This document shows positions 8,859 to 18,082 of a stretch of 64,000 bases of DNA, piece by piece. A model generated the notes under the pieces. The model was not told where the DNA came from, did no database searches, and saw nothing but the letters and a program-made list of their open reading frames with translations. The first letter of the stretch is position 1. Each line of letters starts with the position of its first letter. The DNA is from Noviherbaspirillum saxi (lineage in GTDB: Bacteria > Pseudomonadota > Gammaproteobacteria > Burkholderiales > Burkholderiaceae_D), in NCBI RefSeq assembly GCF_003591035.1, contig NZ_QYUO01000001.1, positions 620,001 through 684,000 on the forward strand, in the 5' to 3' direction. The position numbers were made by a program, and so were the translations under genes.

Positions 8859-9329
8859 CTACTGGCCGCCTGCAAAGCCATTTTGGCGCCACGCTTCGTA
8901 TACGACGACCGCTACGGTATTGGACAGATTAAGACTGCGGTTGTCCGGTCGCATCGGTAAGCGAATGCGCTGTGAAGAGGGAAACGATTCCCTCAGGGCA
9001 GGGGCAAGGCCGCGCGTTTCCGAACCGAAAACGAAAACATCGCCCGGCTTGAAAGCAAGGCTGACGAATGGCGTGGAACCGTGTGTGGTCATGGCAAACA
9101 TGCGTTGCGGATCCGGCGATTCGGCGGCAAGGAAGGCGTTCCAGTCACGATGCACTTTCATCGTTGCATAGTCGTGATAATCAAGGCCGGCACGCCGCAT
9201 CTTTGCATCGTCAAGCGGAAATCCCAGCGGTTCGATCAGATGCAGTTGCGCACCGGTATTGGCGCAAAGGCGAATGACATTGCCGGTATTCGGCGGAATT
9301 TCAGGCTCGACCAGGACGACATGAAACAA
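8859..9329 (-). CDS. trmL: tRNA (cytidine/uridine-2'-O-)-methyltransferase TrmL
   Basis: 156 residues of a minimal SPOUT methyltransferase: EPEIPPNTGNVIRL at the N-terminus, VFGSETRGL in the middle and LPMRPDNRSLNLSNT in the trefoil-knot SAM site. It methylates the wobble base (position 34) of tRNA-Leu isoacceptors. The likely start is a TTG at 9329, preceded by AAAGGAAA at good spacing; the frame is open further upstream but unlike the family. It lies between PCuAC and comF on the same strand. Confidence 0.9.
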   Translation of the reverse strand: MFHVVLVEPEIPPNTGNVIRLCANTGAQLHLIEPLGFPLDDAKMRRAGLDYHDYATMKVHRDWNAFLAAESPDPQRMFAMTTHGSTPFVSLAFKPGDVFVFGSETRGLAPALRESFPSSQRIRLPMRPDNRSLNLSNTVAVVVYEAWRQNGFAGGQ

Positions 9330-9345
9330 GTTGCGTTTCCTTTCT

Positions 9346-10101
9346 TTATTGTTGCGGCGTGCGGGCAAAGACAATGCCGGTCACGCGCGCGGCGCCGAAA
9401 CGCTTCAGGGTCACTGCAAGCTCATGCATGGTTTGTCCGGTTGTCATGACATCATCCACAATGCCGATGTGTGCACTACGGACCAGATCGATCGTCTTGG
9501 CGGAAAGGCAAAATGCATCGTGCACATTCTTTTGCCGTTCTGCCGGATCGAGCCGGGCCTGGGCATGCGTATCGCGCTGGCGAAAGGCGAGTTCCGGTAT
9601 CAGCCGAATGCCAAGGGAACGCGACAGCGGCCTGGCGACTTCAAGTGCCTGATTGAAGCCGCGTTCCGCCAAACGCTGCTGCCCCAATGGTACCGCGCAC
9701 AGAAAGTTCGGCAATGTCATATCGCTTCGAGTCAGCAAGGCATCACGCATCATTGCCGCGCAAATCGGAGCCAGTTCCAGACGCGCCGCAAATTTTAATC
9801 CTAATACCATTCGGTCCGCCGGCGCCGCATAGTCGACAGCGGCGATTGTCGCATCGAACGCCGGAGGCTGTCGCAGGCAGTCGCCGCATTCATGGTCATT
9901 TGCGACATTCAGCGACAAGGGTATTGCGCAGCGTCGGCAACGATGGTGACGCTGCGCGAAGAATTGTGTCTGGCAGCCGTCGCACAATCCAGATGGAGCG
10001 TTCATCGAACACAACGCGCAGACGCGCGGCAGAGCAGCTGCCGGCAGACGAGAAAGCGCGGTGTGGGTCCAATGGCGCAGGAGGGAGGGCATGAAGCGCA
10101 T
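9346..10101 (-). CDS. comF: ComF family phosphoribosyltransferase-like protein
   Basis: 251 residues. The N-terminal zinc-ribbon-like part has Cys pairs (CALC, CDGC, CRRC, CGDC, about residues 28-75), and the C-terminal phosphoribosyltransferase fold carries the PRPP loop VDDVMTTGQT (about residue 216). ComF proteins are needed for natural DNA uptake in several bacteria; the exact reaction is unknown. The start overlaps, divergently, the start of the BioC-like gene by 11 bp; a later start in either gene is possible. Confidence 0.85.
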   Translation of the reverse strand: MRFMPSLLRHWTHTALSRLPAAALPRVCALCSMNAPSGLCDGCQTQFFAQRHHRCRRCAIPLSLNVANDHECGDCLRQPPAFDATIAAVDYAAPADRMVLGLKFAARLELAPICAAMMRDALLTRSDMTLPNFLCAVPLGQQRLAERGFNQALEVARPLSRSLGIRLIPELAFRQRDTHAQARLDPAERQKNVHDAFCLSAKTIDLVRSAHIGIVDDVMTTGQTMHELAVTLKRFGAARVTGIVFARTPQQ

Positions 10102-11110
10102 GAAGCGGGTAATTCATCAAGCGTGTAAACTTCGCCATTATCTCATTGCCTTTGCCGGATTTCTTTTGCCATCCTCCCCATCTTCAAGCGACGTACGGTC
10201 CAGCGGACCGATTGATACGCGACGTGTGCGCGAATTGTTTGCTTCGCCAGCGAAGATCGCCGAATCCGGCTTCCTGCGACGCGAAATCGCCGGCCGCATG
10301 CATGAGCGGCTTGCGCTTGTAAAAATTGCACCTGAACGCATTCTTGACCTGGGGTGTGGTGAAGGCGCCGACCTTGATTTGTTGCAGGGTCTGTATCCGG
10401 CCGCGGAATTGGTAGGTATTGATGCATCGCCTGCGATGCTGCACGCAATGCACAGCCGACAACAGCAAGCCATGTCGTCGATGAACCGGCTGCTTGCAAA
10501 ATGGCTGCCGGGCAGGCTGGGCGCAAGCAATGGAGTCAACGCCCGCATGGTATGTGGCGATTTTGCGCAACTGCCGCTTGCTCCCGGTTGTACCGACCTG
10601 GTCTGGTCCAATCTTGCCCTGCACTGGCATCCTCAGCCGGATCTTGTATTTGCGGAGTGGCGGCGAGTGCTGCGAGTGGATGGACTGCTGATGTTTTCCT
10701 GTTTTGGGCCGGATACCTTGCGGGAAATCCGTTCGGCATTCGCCGCAATCGATACCGCCGCTCATGCGCTGCCTTTCGTTGATATGCATGACTTTGGCGA
10801 CATGCTGGTCAATGCCGGTTTTTCCACGCCGGTCATGGATATGGAAACAATCACCGTAACTTATGAATCGACTGACAAGCTTTTGGCCGAGGTGCGCGCC
10901 TTCGGTGGAAATCCGCTGCTGACCCGACGTCGCGGTCTTATCGGACGCGCGGCGTGGCAGAAGGGCTTGGTAGCGCTTGAGCAGTTTCGTGGTGCGGATG
11001 GCAGGATTCCGCTGACTTTCGAAGTCGTCTACGGTCATGCATTCCGTCCCGCTGCGCGCAAGACCGCGAGCGGCGAAAGCATCGTCCGGTTCGACCCGCG
11101 CAAGAAATAA
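10091..11110 (+). CDS. SAM-dependent methyltransferase, BioC-like
   Basis: 339 residues with a class I SAM-binding motif (ILDLGCGEGADL, about residue 84) and acidic second motif (GIDASPAML). The region around LVWSNLALHWHPQPD and the RRVLRVDGLLMFSCFGPDTL stretch resemble BioC (malonyl-ACP O-methyltransferase of biotin synthesis), but general methyltransferases share them. No other bio genes are near. ATG 10091 follows GGAGGGAGG. The first 35 residues are unlike the family, so translation may start later. Confidence 0.65.
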   Translation: MKRMKRVIHQACKLRHYLIAFAGFLLPSSPSSSDVRSSGPIDTRRVRELFASPAKIAESGFLRREIAGRMHERLALVKIAPERILDLGCGEGADLDLLQGLYPAAELVGIDASPAMLHAMHSRQQQAMSSMNRLLAKWLPGRLGASNGVNARMVCGDFAQLPLAPGCTDLVWSNLALHWHPQPDLVFAEWRRVLRVDGLLMFSCFGPDTLREIRSAFAAIDTAAHALPFVDMHDFGDMLVNAGFSTPVMDMETITVTYESTDKLLAEVRAFGGNPLLTRRRGLIGRAAWQKGLVALEQFRGADGRIPLTFEVVYGHAFRPAARKTASGESIVRFDPRKK

Positions 11111-11265
11111 GACCGGTTCGCATCTCATCCAAACAACAGCAGAAAAGTCCATTGATGACAAGTCGTCAATGAAGTGACGAAAACAGCAAGGTTTTCAGCA
11201 TCGAATCTGGTGTGAAAAATTGGCTGCAAAGGGCTGTTGGCTCCCGCAGCGCGCCATTTTTCCCC
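11111..11265. other. Intergenic stretch without a recognised gene
   Basis: Part of a 245-bp gap between the methyltransferase and the DUF2244/cox operon. No gene or clear terminator was seen; the promoter described next follows. Confidence 0.5.
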
Positions 11266-11295
11266 TTGATAAGCAGCCAAGTTCAGCCTTATACT
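11266..11295 (+). promoter_or_regulatory. Sigma-70-type promoter for the DUF2244-cox operon
   Basis: TTGATA at 11266 and TATACT at 11290 are separated by 18 bp, a good match to -35/-10 boxes. They sit about 60 bp before the DUF2244 GTG start and are the best promoter-like match found ahead of the cox operon. Inferred by eye. Confidence 0.5.
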
Positions 11296-11355
11296 TCCGT
11301 GGTTTTGCGTAGTGCTTGTCTCCCTTGATACGTTGCCGCGTTTGGGTAGTTCATC

Positions 11356-11817
11356 GTGGTTTCGCGCGAGTGGATCCTTAGGCGCAATTGCTCGATAACG
11401 CCTCGTCAACTGATGATGGTCTATGCGGCTTTGTGCACGACTTCGTTGCTGATCGCCATCGTGTTTGCCCTGCGCGGTGCCTGGTACATTCTCGGCTTCG
11501 CTATGCTGGAAATGTTGGCGATAGGCATCGCCTTTTTCCTGTATGCTCGCCATGCCATTGACCGGGAGCATATTGCGCTGTCAGATGGCTGCCTTCTGAT
11601 AGAGCTTATACAGGTAGAGCAGGTTCGCCAATTCAGGCTGGATCCGCGCTATACGCGCGTTGAACCGCCGGAATTCGCCGGCGAATTGGTCAGCCTGGAA
11701 GCGCGTGGGATCAAGGTGGAAGTCGGGCGCTATTTAACTGAATGGAAACGACGCGAGCTTGCGCGGGAATTGCGGAGTGCGCTGGCGTCTGAAATACACA
11801 CAGAATTCCAATCTTAG
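11356..11817 (+). CDS. DUF2244 membrane protein
   Basis: 153 residues with a short polar N-terminus, two hydrophobic helices (about residues 22-65) and a soluble C-terminal part with the DUF2244 features (HAIDREHIALSDGCLLIE, LEARGIKVEVGRYL). DUF2244 proteins are commonly encoded directly before coxB; their function is unknown, and a link to oxidase assembly is inferred from position only. GTG start, 15 bp before coxB. Confidence 0.8.
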   Translation: MVSREWILRRNCSITPRQLMMVYAALCTTSLLIAIVFALRGAWYILGFAMLEMLAIGIAFFLYARHAIDREHIALSDGCLLIELIQVEQVRQFRLDPRYTRVEPPEFAGELVSLEARGIKVEVGRYLTEWKRRELARELRSALASEIHTEFQS

Positions 11818-11832
11818 GCTTTTGAGGAAATT

Positions 11833-12990
11833 ATGAAACTTGCGAAGCGCCTTCAATCACTGATGCTCGGTGCGTCGCTCCTGGCGGCCGGTGTGCCGTC
11901 ATGGGCGGTTGTAGACAGTCAGGGTGGTCCTGCAGTGCGTCAGTTGAACTTCCAGCAACCGGTGACAAAGATCGCCGAGGAAGTGTATTCGTTGCACAAC
12001 CTGATGCTGATCATCTGTTTGGTGATCTTTGTCGCCGTCTTCGGTGTGATGTTCTACTCCATCATCAAGCACCGCAAGTCGGTCGGTCACAAGCCGGCCA
12101 CTTTCCATGAAAGCACCGCAGTAGAAATCGCCTGGACCATTGTTCCTTTCCTTATCGTTATCGGCATGGCATTGCCCGCGACCAAGACCGTGGTGGCAAT
12201 GAAGGATACGTCGAATGCCGATGTCACGATCAAGGCAACCGGCATGCAGTGGAAATGGGGTTACGACTACCTCAAGGGCGAAGGCGAAGGCATTTCCTTC
12301 CTGTCCGCCATGTCGACGCCGCGTGAGCAAATCATCGATGTCAGCAAGACCAAGAGCGACAACTACCTGATCGAGGTAGACAATCCCGTCGTCGTCCCGG
12401 TTAACAAGAAAATCCGTATCGTCACTACCGCCAACGACGTGATCCACGCCTGGGGTGTTCCTGCATTCAGCGTCAAACAGGATGCTATTCCCGGTTTCGT
12501 GCGCGATACCTGGTTCCGAGCCGAAAAGGTGGGTACCTATCGTGGCAATTGCTATGAATTGTGCGGCAAGGAACATGCATTCATGCCTATCGTCGTCAAC
12601 GTCGTGACCGACGAAGAATACAAGAAGTGGGTTGAAGGCAAGAAGAAGGAAATGGCTGCCTTGGCCGATGATCCGAACAAGACCTGGACTGTTGATGAAC
12701 TGAAACAGCGTGGCGAAAAAGTCTATACGGCCAACTGCGTCGCCTGCCACCAGGCTAACGGCAAGGGCGTCCCCGGCGCATTTCCCGCGCTCGATGGCGC
12801 GGCTGTCGTGACCGGCCCCCGTGCAGAACAGATCAATGTGGTCTTGAATGGACGTAAAGCCATGCCTACGTTCAAGCAATTGTCCGACACGGAAATTGCA
12901 GCGGTGATTACATATACCCGCAACAACTGGTCCAACAAGGCCAAGGAAAACATTGTTCAACCGGCTGAAGTCCTGGCTGCGCGCAAGTAA
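11833..12990 (+). CDS. coxB: Cytochrome c oxidase subunit II with fused cytochrome c domain
   Basis: 385 residues: signal peptide (1-25), two transmembrane helices (about 50-115), a periplasmic cupredoxin domain with the CuA ligands His205, Cys240, Cys244, His248 and Met251 (NCYELCGKEHAFM), and a C-terminal class I cytochrome c domain with CVACH (302-306) and a Met ligand in KAMPTF. It accepts electrons from cytochrome c and passes them to subunit I. The fused heme domain indicates a caa3-like architecture. The ribosome site GAGGAAA is good; it heads the structural genes. Confidence 0.97.
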   Translation: MKLAKRLQSLMLGASLLAAGVPSWAVVDSQGGPAVRQLNFQQPVTKIAEEVYSLHNLMLIICLVIFVAVFGVMFYSIIKHRKSVGHKPATFHESTAVEIAWTIVPFLIVIGMALPATKTVVAMKDTSNADVTIKATGMQWKWGYDYLKGEGEGISFLSAMSTPREQIIDVSKTKSDNYLIEVDNPVVVPVNKKIRIVTTANDVIHAWGVPAFSVKQDAIPGFVRDTWFRAEKVGTYRGNCYELCGKEHAFMPIVVNVVTDEEYKKWVEGKKKEMAALADDPNKTWTVDELKQRGEKVYTANCVACHQANGKGVPGAFPALDGAAVVTGPRAEQINVVLNGRKAMPTFKQLSDTEIAAVITYTRNNWSNKAKENIVQPAEVLAARK

Positions 12991-13008
12991 TTGAATTAGG
13001 AGATTGAG

Positions 13009-14604
13009 ATGAGCACCACCGTAGTTGATCACGCCCACGATCATTCTCACGACCACGCGCACGACCATCCTCACGGTTGGCAGCGTTGGTTGTTTGCAAC
13101 CAATCACAAGGATATCGGTAGCCTGTACCTGTGGTTTTCTTTCGTCATGCTGCTGTCCGGCGGCGTTCTTGCTCTCGGTATCCGTGCCGAACTGTTCCAG
13201 CCCGGACTGCAACTGGTTGAGCCGGAGTTCTTCAACCAGCTGACCACAATGCACGGCCTGGTGATGGTGTTCGGCGCCATCATGCCGGCCTTCGTCGGCT
13301 TCGCCAACTGGATGATCCCGCTGCAGATCGGCGCATCCGACATGGCATTCGCCCGGATGAACAATTTCTCGTTCTGGCTGCTGCCACCGGCCGCGATCCT
13401 GCTGGCTGCATCTTTCCTGGTGCCAGGCGGCGCGACTGCTGCGGGCTGGACACTCTATGCACCGCTGTCGACCCAGATGGGTATCGGCATGGACATGGGT
13501 ATCTTCGCGATGCACATCATGGGCGCATCGTCGATCATGGGTTCGATCAACATCATCGTCACCATCCTGAACATGCGCGCTCCCGGCATGACACTGATGA
13601 AGATGCCGATGTTCTGCTGGACCTGGCTGATCACTGCCTACCTGCTGATTGCTGTGATGCCGGTGCTGGCTGGTGCCATCACGATGACCCTGACCGACCG
13701 TCACTTCGGCACATCGTTCTTTAACGCTGCCGGTGGCGGCGACCCGGTGATGTACCAGCATATTTTCTGGTTCTTCGGCCACCCCGAGGTGTACATCATG
13801 ATTCTGCCGGCGTTCGGTATCGTGTCGCAGATCATTCCGGCATTCGCACGCAAGCAGCTGTTCGGTTATGCATCGATGGTCTATGCGACCGCTTCGATCG
13901 CGATCCTGTCGTTCATCGTCTGGGCGCACCACATGTTTACAACCGGTATGCCGGTGACTGCCCAGCTGTTCTTCATGTATGCAACGATGCTGATTTCGAT
14001 CCCGACCGGCGTGAAGGTCTTCAACTGGATCGCCACCATGTGGAAGGGCTCGATGACATTTGAAACACCGATGCTGTTCTCGGTGGGCTTCATCTTCGTG
14101 TTCACCATGGGCGGCTTTACCGGCCTGATCCTGGCGGTGACACCGATCGATATCCAGATGCAGGATACCTACTACGTGGTGGCACACTTCCACTACGTGC
14201 TGGTGGCCGGTTCGCTGTTTGCACTGTTTGCCGGCTTCTACTACTGGGGTCCGAAGTGGACAGGTTTCATGTACAACGAAACCCGCGGCAAGATCCACTT
14301 CTGGGGTTCGATCATTACCTTCAACATCACTTTCTTCCCGATGCACTTCCTGGGTCTGGCTGGCATGCCGCGTCGTTATGCGGACTATCCGGCACAGTTC
14401 ACGGACTTCAACATGATCGCTTCGGTCGGTGCATTCGGTTTCGGTTTGATGCAGGTGTACTTCCTGTTGGCGGTAGTCTTGCCGTCGATCAAGGGCGGCG
14501 AACATGCGCCGGCCAAGCCATGGGAAGGTGCGGAAGGTCTCGAATGGACTGTGCCGAGCCCGGCGCCGTTCCATACGTTTGAAACACCACCGACCGTCAA
14601 GTAA
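13009..14604 (+). CDS. coxA: Cytochrome c oxidase subunit I
   Basis: 531 residues of a 12-helix heme-copper oxidase. The low-spin heme ligand is in [12 protein letters not shown]. The CuB/Tyr cross-link region is [14 protein letters not shown], followed by the HH pair in WAHHMFTTG. Heme a and a3 histidines are in [13 protein letters not shown]. An N-terminal His-rich tail ([13 protein letters not shown]) precedes the first helix. It reduces O2 to water and pumps protons. Start follows TTAGGAG. Confidence 0.98.
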   Translation: MSTTVVDHAHDHSHDHAHDHPHGWQRWLFATNHKDIGSLYLWFSFVMLLSGGVLALGIRAELFQPGLQLVEPEFFNQLTTMHGLVMVFGAIMPAFVGFANWMIPLQIGASDMAFARMNNFSFWLLPPAAILLAASFLVPGGATAAGWTLYAPLSTQMGIGMDMGIFAMHIMGASSIMGSINIIVTILNMRAPGMTLMKMPMFCWTWLITAYLLIAVMPVLAGAITMTLTDRHFGTSFFNAAGGGDPVMYQHIFWFFGHPEVYIMILPAFGIVSQIIPAFARKQLFGYASMVYATASIAILSFIVWAHHMFTTGMPVTAQLFFMYATMLISIPTGVKVFNWIATMWKGSMTFETPMLFSVGFIFVFTMGGFTGLILAVTPIDIQMQDTYYVVAHFHYVLVAGSLFALFAGFYYWGPKWTGFMYNETRGKIHFWGSIITFNITFFPMHFLGLAGMPRRYADYPAQFTDFNMIASVGAFGFGLMQVYFLLAVVLPSIKGGEHAPAKPWEGAEGLEWTVPSPAPFHTFETPPTVK

Positions 14605-14651
14605 TCTGAATCGATGCAAGGGGGCAGGCGCAAGCCTGTCCCCACCCGACC

Positions 14652-14759
14652 ATGTCCGATCCGAAGAAGCCAAACAATCTGAAAACCGCCTTGATCATCG
14701 GGTCAATCGCGTTGATGTTCTTTATTGGTTTCTTCATCAAAAGAATCTGGCTGACCTGA
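14652..14759 (+). CDS. Cytochrome oxidase small assembly protein, 35 aa
   Basis: A 35-codon ORF from ATG 14652 to TGA 14757-14759, encoding a short polar head (MSDPKKPNNLKT) and one membrane helix (about residues 14-28) ending KRIWLT. The size, single helix and position between coxA and ctaG match the small assembly peptide annotated in Burkholderiales cox operons. Its stop is one base before the ctaG start, which implies translational coupling. Function beyond oxidase biogenesis is unknown. Confidence 0.75.
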   Translation: MSDPKKPNNLKTALIIGSIALMFFIGFFIKRIWLT

Positions 14760-14760
14760 C

Positions 14761-15330
14761 ATGACGCAACAGCATCCTGGCCCGGCAGGGCGAAAAAACG
14801 CGCTGAACAAGCAAATGCTTGGCAAGCTGCTGGTGGTGGCCGTCATGATGTTTGGTTTCGGCTACGCACTGGTGCCGGTGTACCGGATGATCTGCGATTT
14901 GACTGGTATCAACCTGTTGACGCCGAAAGATTCGATGGTCGGCGATATCAAGAATACGCAAGTCGACAAGAGCCGCACCATCACGGTCGAGTTCGATGCC
15001 AATGCGCACGGACCCTGGCGTTTCCGCCCGACGGTGGCGAGCGTGCAGGTACATCCCGGCGAAATGGCGCAAGTGGTGTATGAAGTGGTCAATACGCAGT
15101 CGCGCAGCATGGATGCACAGGCGATTCCCAGCTATGCACCGCAGCAGGCAACTGCCCATTTCAAGAAAATGGAATGTTTTTGCTTCAAGCAGCAAACGCT
15201 CGGGCCGAACGAGGCAAAGCAAATGCCGGTCGTGTTTTATATCGATCCGGCCTTGCCAAGGGATGTAAAGACGATAACATTGTCGTATACATTCTTTGAA
15301 GTCGGTGGCGCGGGCAAAAAAGCGAGCTGA
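14761..15330 (+). CDS. ctaG: Cytochrome c oxidase assembly protein CtaG (Cox11)
   Basis: 189 residues: one N-terminal membrane helix (about 20-42) and a periplasmic immunoglobulin-like domain with the copper-binding CFCF motif (MECFCFKQQ) characteristic of Cox11. It delivers Cu(I) to the CuB site of subunit I. It also shows the family's PVYRMICDLTGIN sequence after the helix. It sits between the small assembly protein and DUF2970. Confidence 0.96.
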   Translation: MTQQHPGPAGRKNALNKQMLGKLLVVAVMMFGFGYALVPVYRMICDLTGINLLTPKDSMVGDIKNTQVDKSRTITVEFDANAHGPWRFRPTVASVQVHPGEMAQVVYEVVNTQSRSMDAQAIPSYAPQQATAHFKKMECFCFKQQTLGPNEAKQMPVVFYIDPALPRDVKTITLSYTFFEVGGAGKKAS

Positions 15331-15332
15331 AG

Positions 15333-15548
15333 GTGGACGACTTAAAAAAGGCTACGCAACGCAAGGCATCGTTCGGTGCCACACTGAAAGCAGTGTTCTG
15401 GTCGTTTTTCGGTGTACGAAAGAAAAGCGATTATGAAAGCGATGCGCAGCAGCTGAACCCGGTGCACGTCATTATCGCAGGCGTGATCGGCGCAATCATA
15501 TTTATCGCGACGCTGTTGCTGATTGTGAAGAGCGTCGTTGGAAAGTAA
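15333..15548 (+). CDS. DUF2970 small membrane protein
   Basis: 71 residues from a GTG start two bases after the ctaG stop. The family signature (FGATLKAVFWSFFGVRKKSD, then NPVHVIIAGVIGA) and a single C-terminal membrane helix are clear. DUF2970 genes lie in cox operons of betaproteobacteria; a role in the oxidase is likely but undefined. Confidence 0.8.
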   Translation: MDDLKKATQRKASFGATLKAVFWSFFGVRKKSDYESDAQQLNPVHVIIAGVIGAIIFIATLLLIVKSVVGK

Positions 15549-15577
15549 CTATTTAAAATTTGTATTGGGAGATGGAA

Positions 15578-16438
15578 ATGGGTTCTCAACACGCTAAGAC
15601 GGCGCCGTACTATTTCGTACCCGGCCCGTCCAAATGGCCGGTACTTGCAGGTGCATCCCTGCTGTTGACAATGGCTGGTGCGTCCGCCTGGGTCAATGGA
15701 TATGGCTGGGGTCCAGCGGCCAATATCATCGGCATTCTTGCGACGATTGTCGTGTTGTATTACTGGTTCGGCGAGGCATTCGCAGAATCCGAAAGCGGCC
15801 TGTACAGCGACCGCATCGACCTGTCGTTCCGCTGGAGCATGAGCTGGTTCATCTTTTCCGAGGTCATGTTCTTCGCCGGCTTCTTCGGCGCATTGTTCTA
15901 TGCGCGCAGCATCACGATGCCCTGGCTTGCGGATATCGACCACAAGATCCTGTGGCCGGACTTCACGGCGCAGTGGGGCAATACTCCGGGAGGAACCATC
16001 GACCCGTTCACCAAGATGGGACCGTTCCCGATTCCGACCATCAACACAGCCCTGCTGCTGGCATCCGGCGTTACCTTGACCATTTCTCACCATGCATTGC
16101 GCCTCGGCGATCGCGGCAAGACAGCATTCTGGCTGCTGGCAACCATTGTCCTCGGCGCCGTCTTCATGGGCTTTCAGGTCTATGAATACATGCATGCGTA
16201 CAGCGACCTGAACCTGAAGCTCACCTCGGGCATCTACGGTTCCACGTTCTTCATGCTGACCGGCTTCCACGGATTCCACGTTACGCTTGGTGCCATCATG
16301 CTTGCGGTCGTGCTGTACCGTCTCATGAAAGGTCACTTTACCGCCGACAATCACTTCGGCTTCGAAGGCGCAGCCTGGTACTGGCACTTCGTCGACGTTG
16401 TCTGGCTTGGCCTGTATGTTGTTGTCTACTGGCTGTAA
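15578..16438 (+). CDS. coxC: Cytochrome c oxidase subunit III
   Basis: 286 residues, seven-helix COX3 fold, starting with the family's YYFVPGPSKWPV. Conserved features are the helix-3 stretch SWFIFSEVMFFAGFFGALFY and the C-terminal GFHGFHVTLGA and WYWHFVDVVWL. Three in-frame starts lie close together (15560 TTG, 15572 ATG, 15578 ATG); GGGAG at 15567 is best spaced for 15578. A terminator follows at 16462. Confidence 0.96.
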   Translation: MGSQHAKTAPYYFVPGPSKWPVLAGASLLLTMAGASAWVNGYGWGPAANIIGILATIVVLYYWFGEAFAESESGLYSDRIDLSFRWSMSWFIFSEVMFFAGFFGALFYARSITMPWLADIDHKILWPDFTAQWGNTPGGTIDPFTKMGPFPIPTINTALLLASGVTLTISHHALRLGDRGKTAFWLLATIVLGAVFMGFQVYEYMHAYSDLNLKLTSGIYGSTFFMLTGFHGFHVTLGAIMLAVVLYRLMKGHFTADNHFGFEGAAWYWHFVDVVWLGLYVVVYWL

Positions 16439-16461
16439 GCAACAAATTCCGGCATGAAAAA

Positions 16462-16485
16462 GCCGCACTTCGGTGCGGCTTTTTT
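16462..16485 (+). terminator. Bidirectional hairpin terminator after coxC
   Basis: A 7-bp stem GCCGCAC/GTGCGGC with a TTCG tetraloop is flanked by an A-run on the left and six Ts on the right, so it can end coxC transcripts and also those of the convergent DUF2909 gene. Confidence 0.88.
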
Positions 16486-16511
16486 ACTGGATGGGCAGGA
16501 TAGACAATGCG

Positions 16512-16712
16512 CTAACGAATGCCTGTCGGCTGTATCCATCCCTGGCTATGCGCAATAAGAATCAGGATAAACAAGGTAATCGAAAAGCCGACGCGGAATG
16601 CCAGCGCTCTTACGGTCCGATTGCTTCTTCCCTTGTCGCGCATCAGAAACACAAGAGCCGAGCCAAGGCTTGCGAGAATCAGGATGAAGGCGATCGCAAC
16701 GAGAATTTTCAT
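16512..16712 (-). CDS. DUF2909 twin-transmembrane protein
   Basis: 66 residues with two hydrophobic helices (about 3-23 and 38-55) joined by a basic loop (MRDKGRSNRT) and ending GWIQPTGIR, the pattern of the DUF2909 family found in cox clusters of betaproteobacteria. ATG 16712 was chosen because upstream codons in the frame are unlike the family. Encoded opposite to its neighbours; function unknown. Confidence 0.75.
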   Translation of the reverse strand: MKILVAIAFILILASLGSALVFLMRDKGRSNRTVRALAFRVGFSITLFILILIAHSQGWIQPTGIR

Positions 16713-16781
16713 GACGCGTGTGGCACTCAAGTGATGCCGGGTATCAAAGATGATAACCGGCTTGTTTAAAGAGACATTGTA

Positions 16782-17495
16782 ATGCCATTCAACTTCCGCT
16801 TTCGGTGGATTCCCTTCATTGCCGCGCTGCTGGTTGCTGCGGTAGGCATTGCATTGGGAAACTGGCAGACCAGGCGGGCGCAGGAAAAACATGAGATCGA
16901 ACAGCGGATGGTTGAGCGCGCACAGGTCCCGGCGCTAGCACTGAGCGGCGCAAACGATGCGCCCGCCGATATCGAATTCATGAACGTGACCATCCGCGGC
17001 GAATATTTACCCAACTGGACCGTTTATCTCGATAACCGGCCCTACAAGGGAACACCGGGTTTTTATGCATTGACCCCGTTGAAAATTGCCGGATCCGACA
17101 TGCATGTACTGGTGTCGCGCGGCTGGATCAAGCGAGACGTGGCGGATCGTACCCGACTCCCGCAGATACCGACGCCGGCCGGAACCGTGGAAATTAACGG
17201 CGTTGTGCGCAATACCAGCAGCCGCCTCTTGCAGCTGGGCAAGGCCGAACCGATCAAGCCCAATGCAATTGTTCAAAACGCAGAAGCAGTGGACATCGGC
17301 CGCGCCGCCAAGCTGCGCATCTATCCGTTTGTCGTCGAACAAATGACCGATACGCACGACGGCTTGGTGCGTGATTGGCCGCGCCCGTCGGCTGGTGAAG
17401 ACAAGCATCGGGGATATGCATTTCAGTGGTATGCGCTGGCGGCGACAGCACTTCTTTTTTTTGTTGTGACAGGATTTCGACGTGGAAGAAAATAA
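16782..17495 (+). CDS. SURF1-family oxidase assembly protein
   Basis: 237 residues with an N-terminal helix (about 8-28) followed by the SURF1 signature GNWQTRRAQEK, a periplasmic domain with VYLDNRPYKGTPGFYALTPL and VLVSRGWIKRD, and a C-terminal helix (about 214-232; YAFQWYALAATALL). SURF1 helps insert heme a into subunit I. It overlaps the next gene by 14 bp. Confidence 0.93.
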   Translation: MPFNFRFRWIPFIAALLVAAVGIALGNWQTRRAQEKHEIEQRMVERAQVPALALSGANDAPADIEFMNVTIRGEYLPNWTVYLDNRPYKGTPGFYALTPLKIAGSDMHVLVSRGWIKRDVADRTRLPQIPTPAGTVEINGVVRNTSSRLLQLGKAEPIKPNAIVQNAEAVDIGRAAKLRIYPFVVEQMTDTHDGLVRDWPRPSAGEDKHRGYAFQWYALAATALLFFVVTGFRRGRK

Positions 17496-18072
17496 GCAAC
17501 GTAAGGGTGGACGATGGAAATTGTTCGCGGTGATTGCCGTCTGCGCATCGCCGATGATTGCATCCTATCTCACCTACTATGTGATCAAACCCGAAGGGCG
17601 TACCAACTACGGCGCACTCATCGATCCGCGCGCGCACCCGATGCCCGAGCTGGGAACCGTGACGCTAGCCCGCACGCCGGTTTCACTGGATAGCTTCAAG
17701 GGCAAATGGCTGATGCTGCAAGTCGCCGATGCGGAATGTCAGCAAGACTGCCGCAAACGGTTGCATGACATGCGTCAGCTACGGCTTGCGCAGGGCAAGG
17801 AAATGGAGCGTATCGAACGCGTGTGGCTGGTAACCGACAACAAGCCGCTGGAAACGACGCTGATGCGCGAATATGACGGGATGCAAATCCTGCGCGTGCA
17901 GCCCGACAAGCTAAAAGCCTGGCTGCCGGCGGAAAGCAATACCATGCTCGCTGATCACATCTACATGATCGATCCATTGGGTAACCTGATGATGCGCTTC
18001 CCGAAAGATGCCGATCCCAACAAGATCAAAAAGGATCTCGGCAAGCTGCTGAAGGCGTCGCGCATCGGATAA
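17482..18072 (+). CDS. Membrane-anchored Sco/thioredoxin-like oxidase assembly protein
   Basis: 196 residues: one membrane helix (about 13-34) and a thioredoxin-fold periplasmic domain. It keeps a CxxxC pair (AECQQDC) where Sco proteins bind copper and a distal His (LADHIYMIDPLGN), so the three Sco-type ligands are present despite low similarity to Sco1. Likely helps copper or disulfide handling at CuA. GTG start inside the SURF1 gene suggests translational coupling; a separate canonical Sco lies at the end of the operon. Confidence 0.75.
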   Translation: MEENKQRKGGRWKLFAVIAVCASPMIASYLTYYVIKPEGRTNYGALIDPRAHPMPELGTVTLARTPVSLDSFKGKWLMLQVADAECQQDCRKRLHDMRQLRLAQGKEMERIERVWLVTDNKPLETTLMREYDGMQILRVQPDKLKAWLPAESNTMLADHIYMIDPLGNLMMRFPKDADPNKIKKDLGKLLKASRIG

Positions 18073-18082
18073 CGGAACCGTC

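Noticed and set aside
11899..14673. 924-codon open frame on the minus strand across coxB-coxA
   Set aside because: It is antisense to two certain genes, is rich in His/Arg/Asp from complementary codons and shows no domain; a shadow of high-GC coding sequence.
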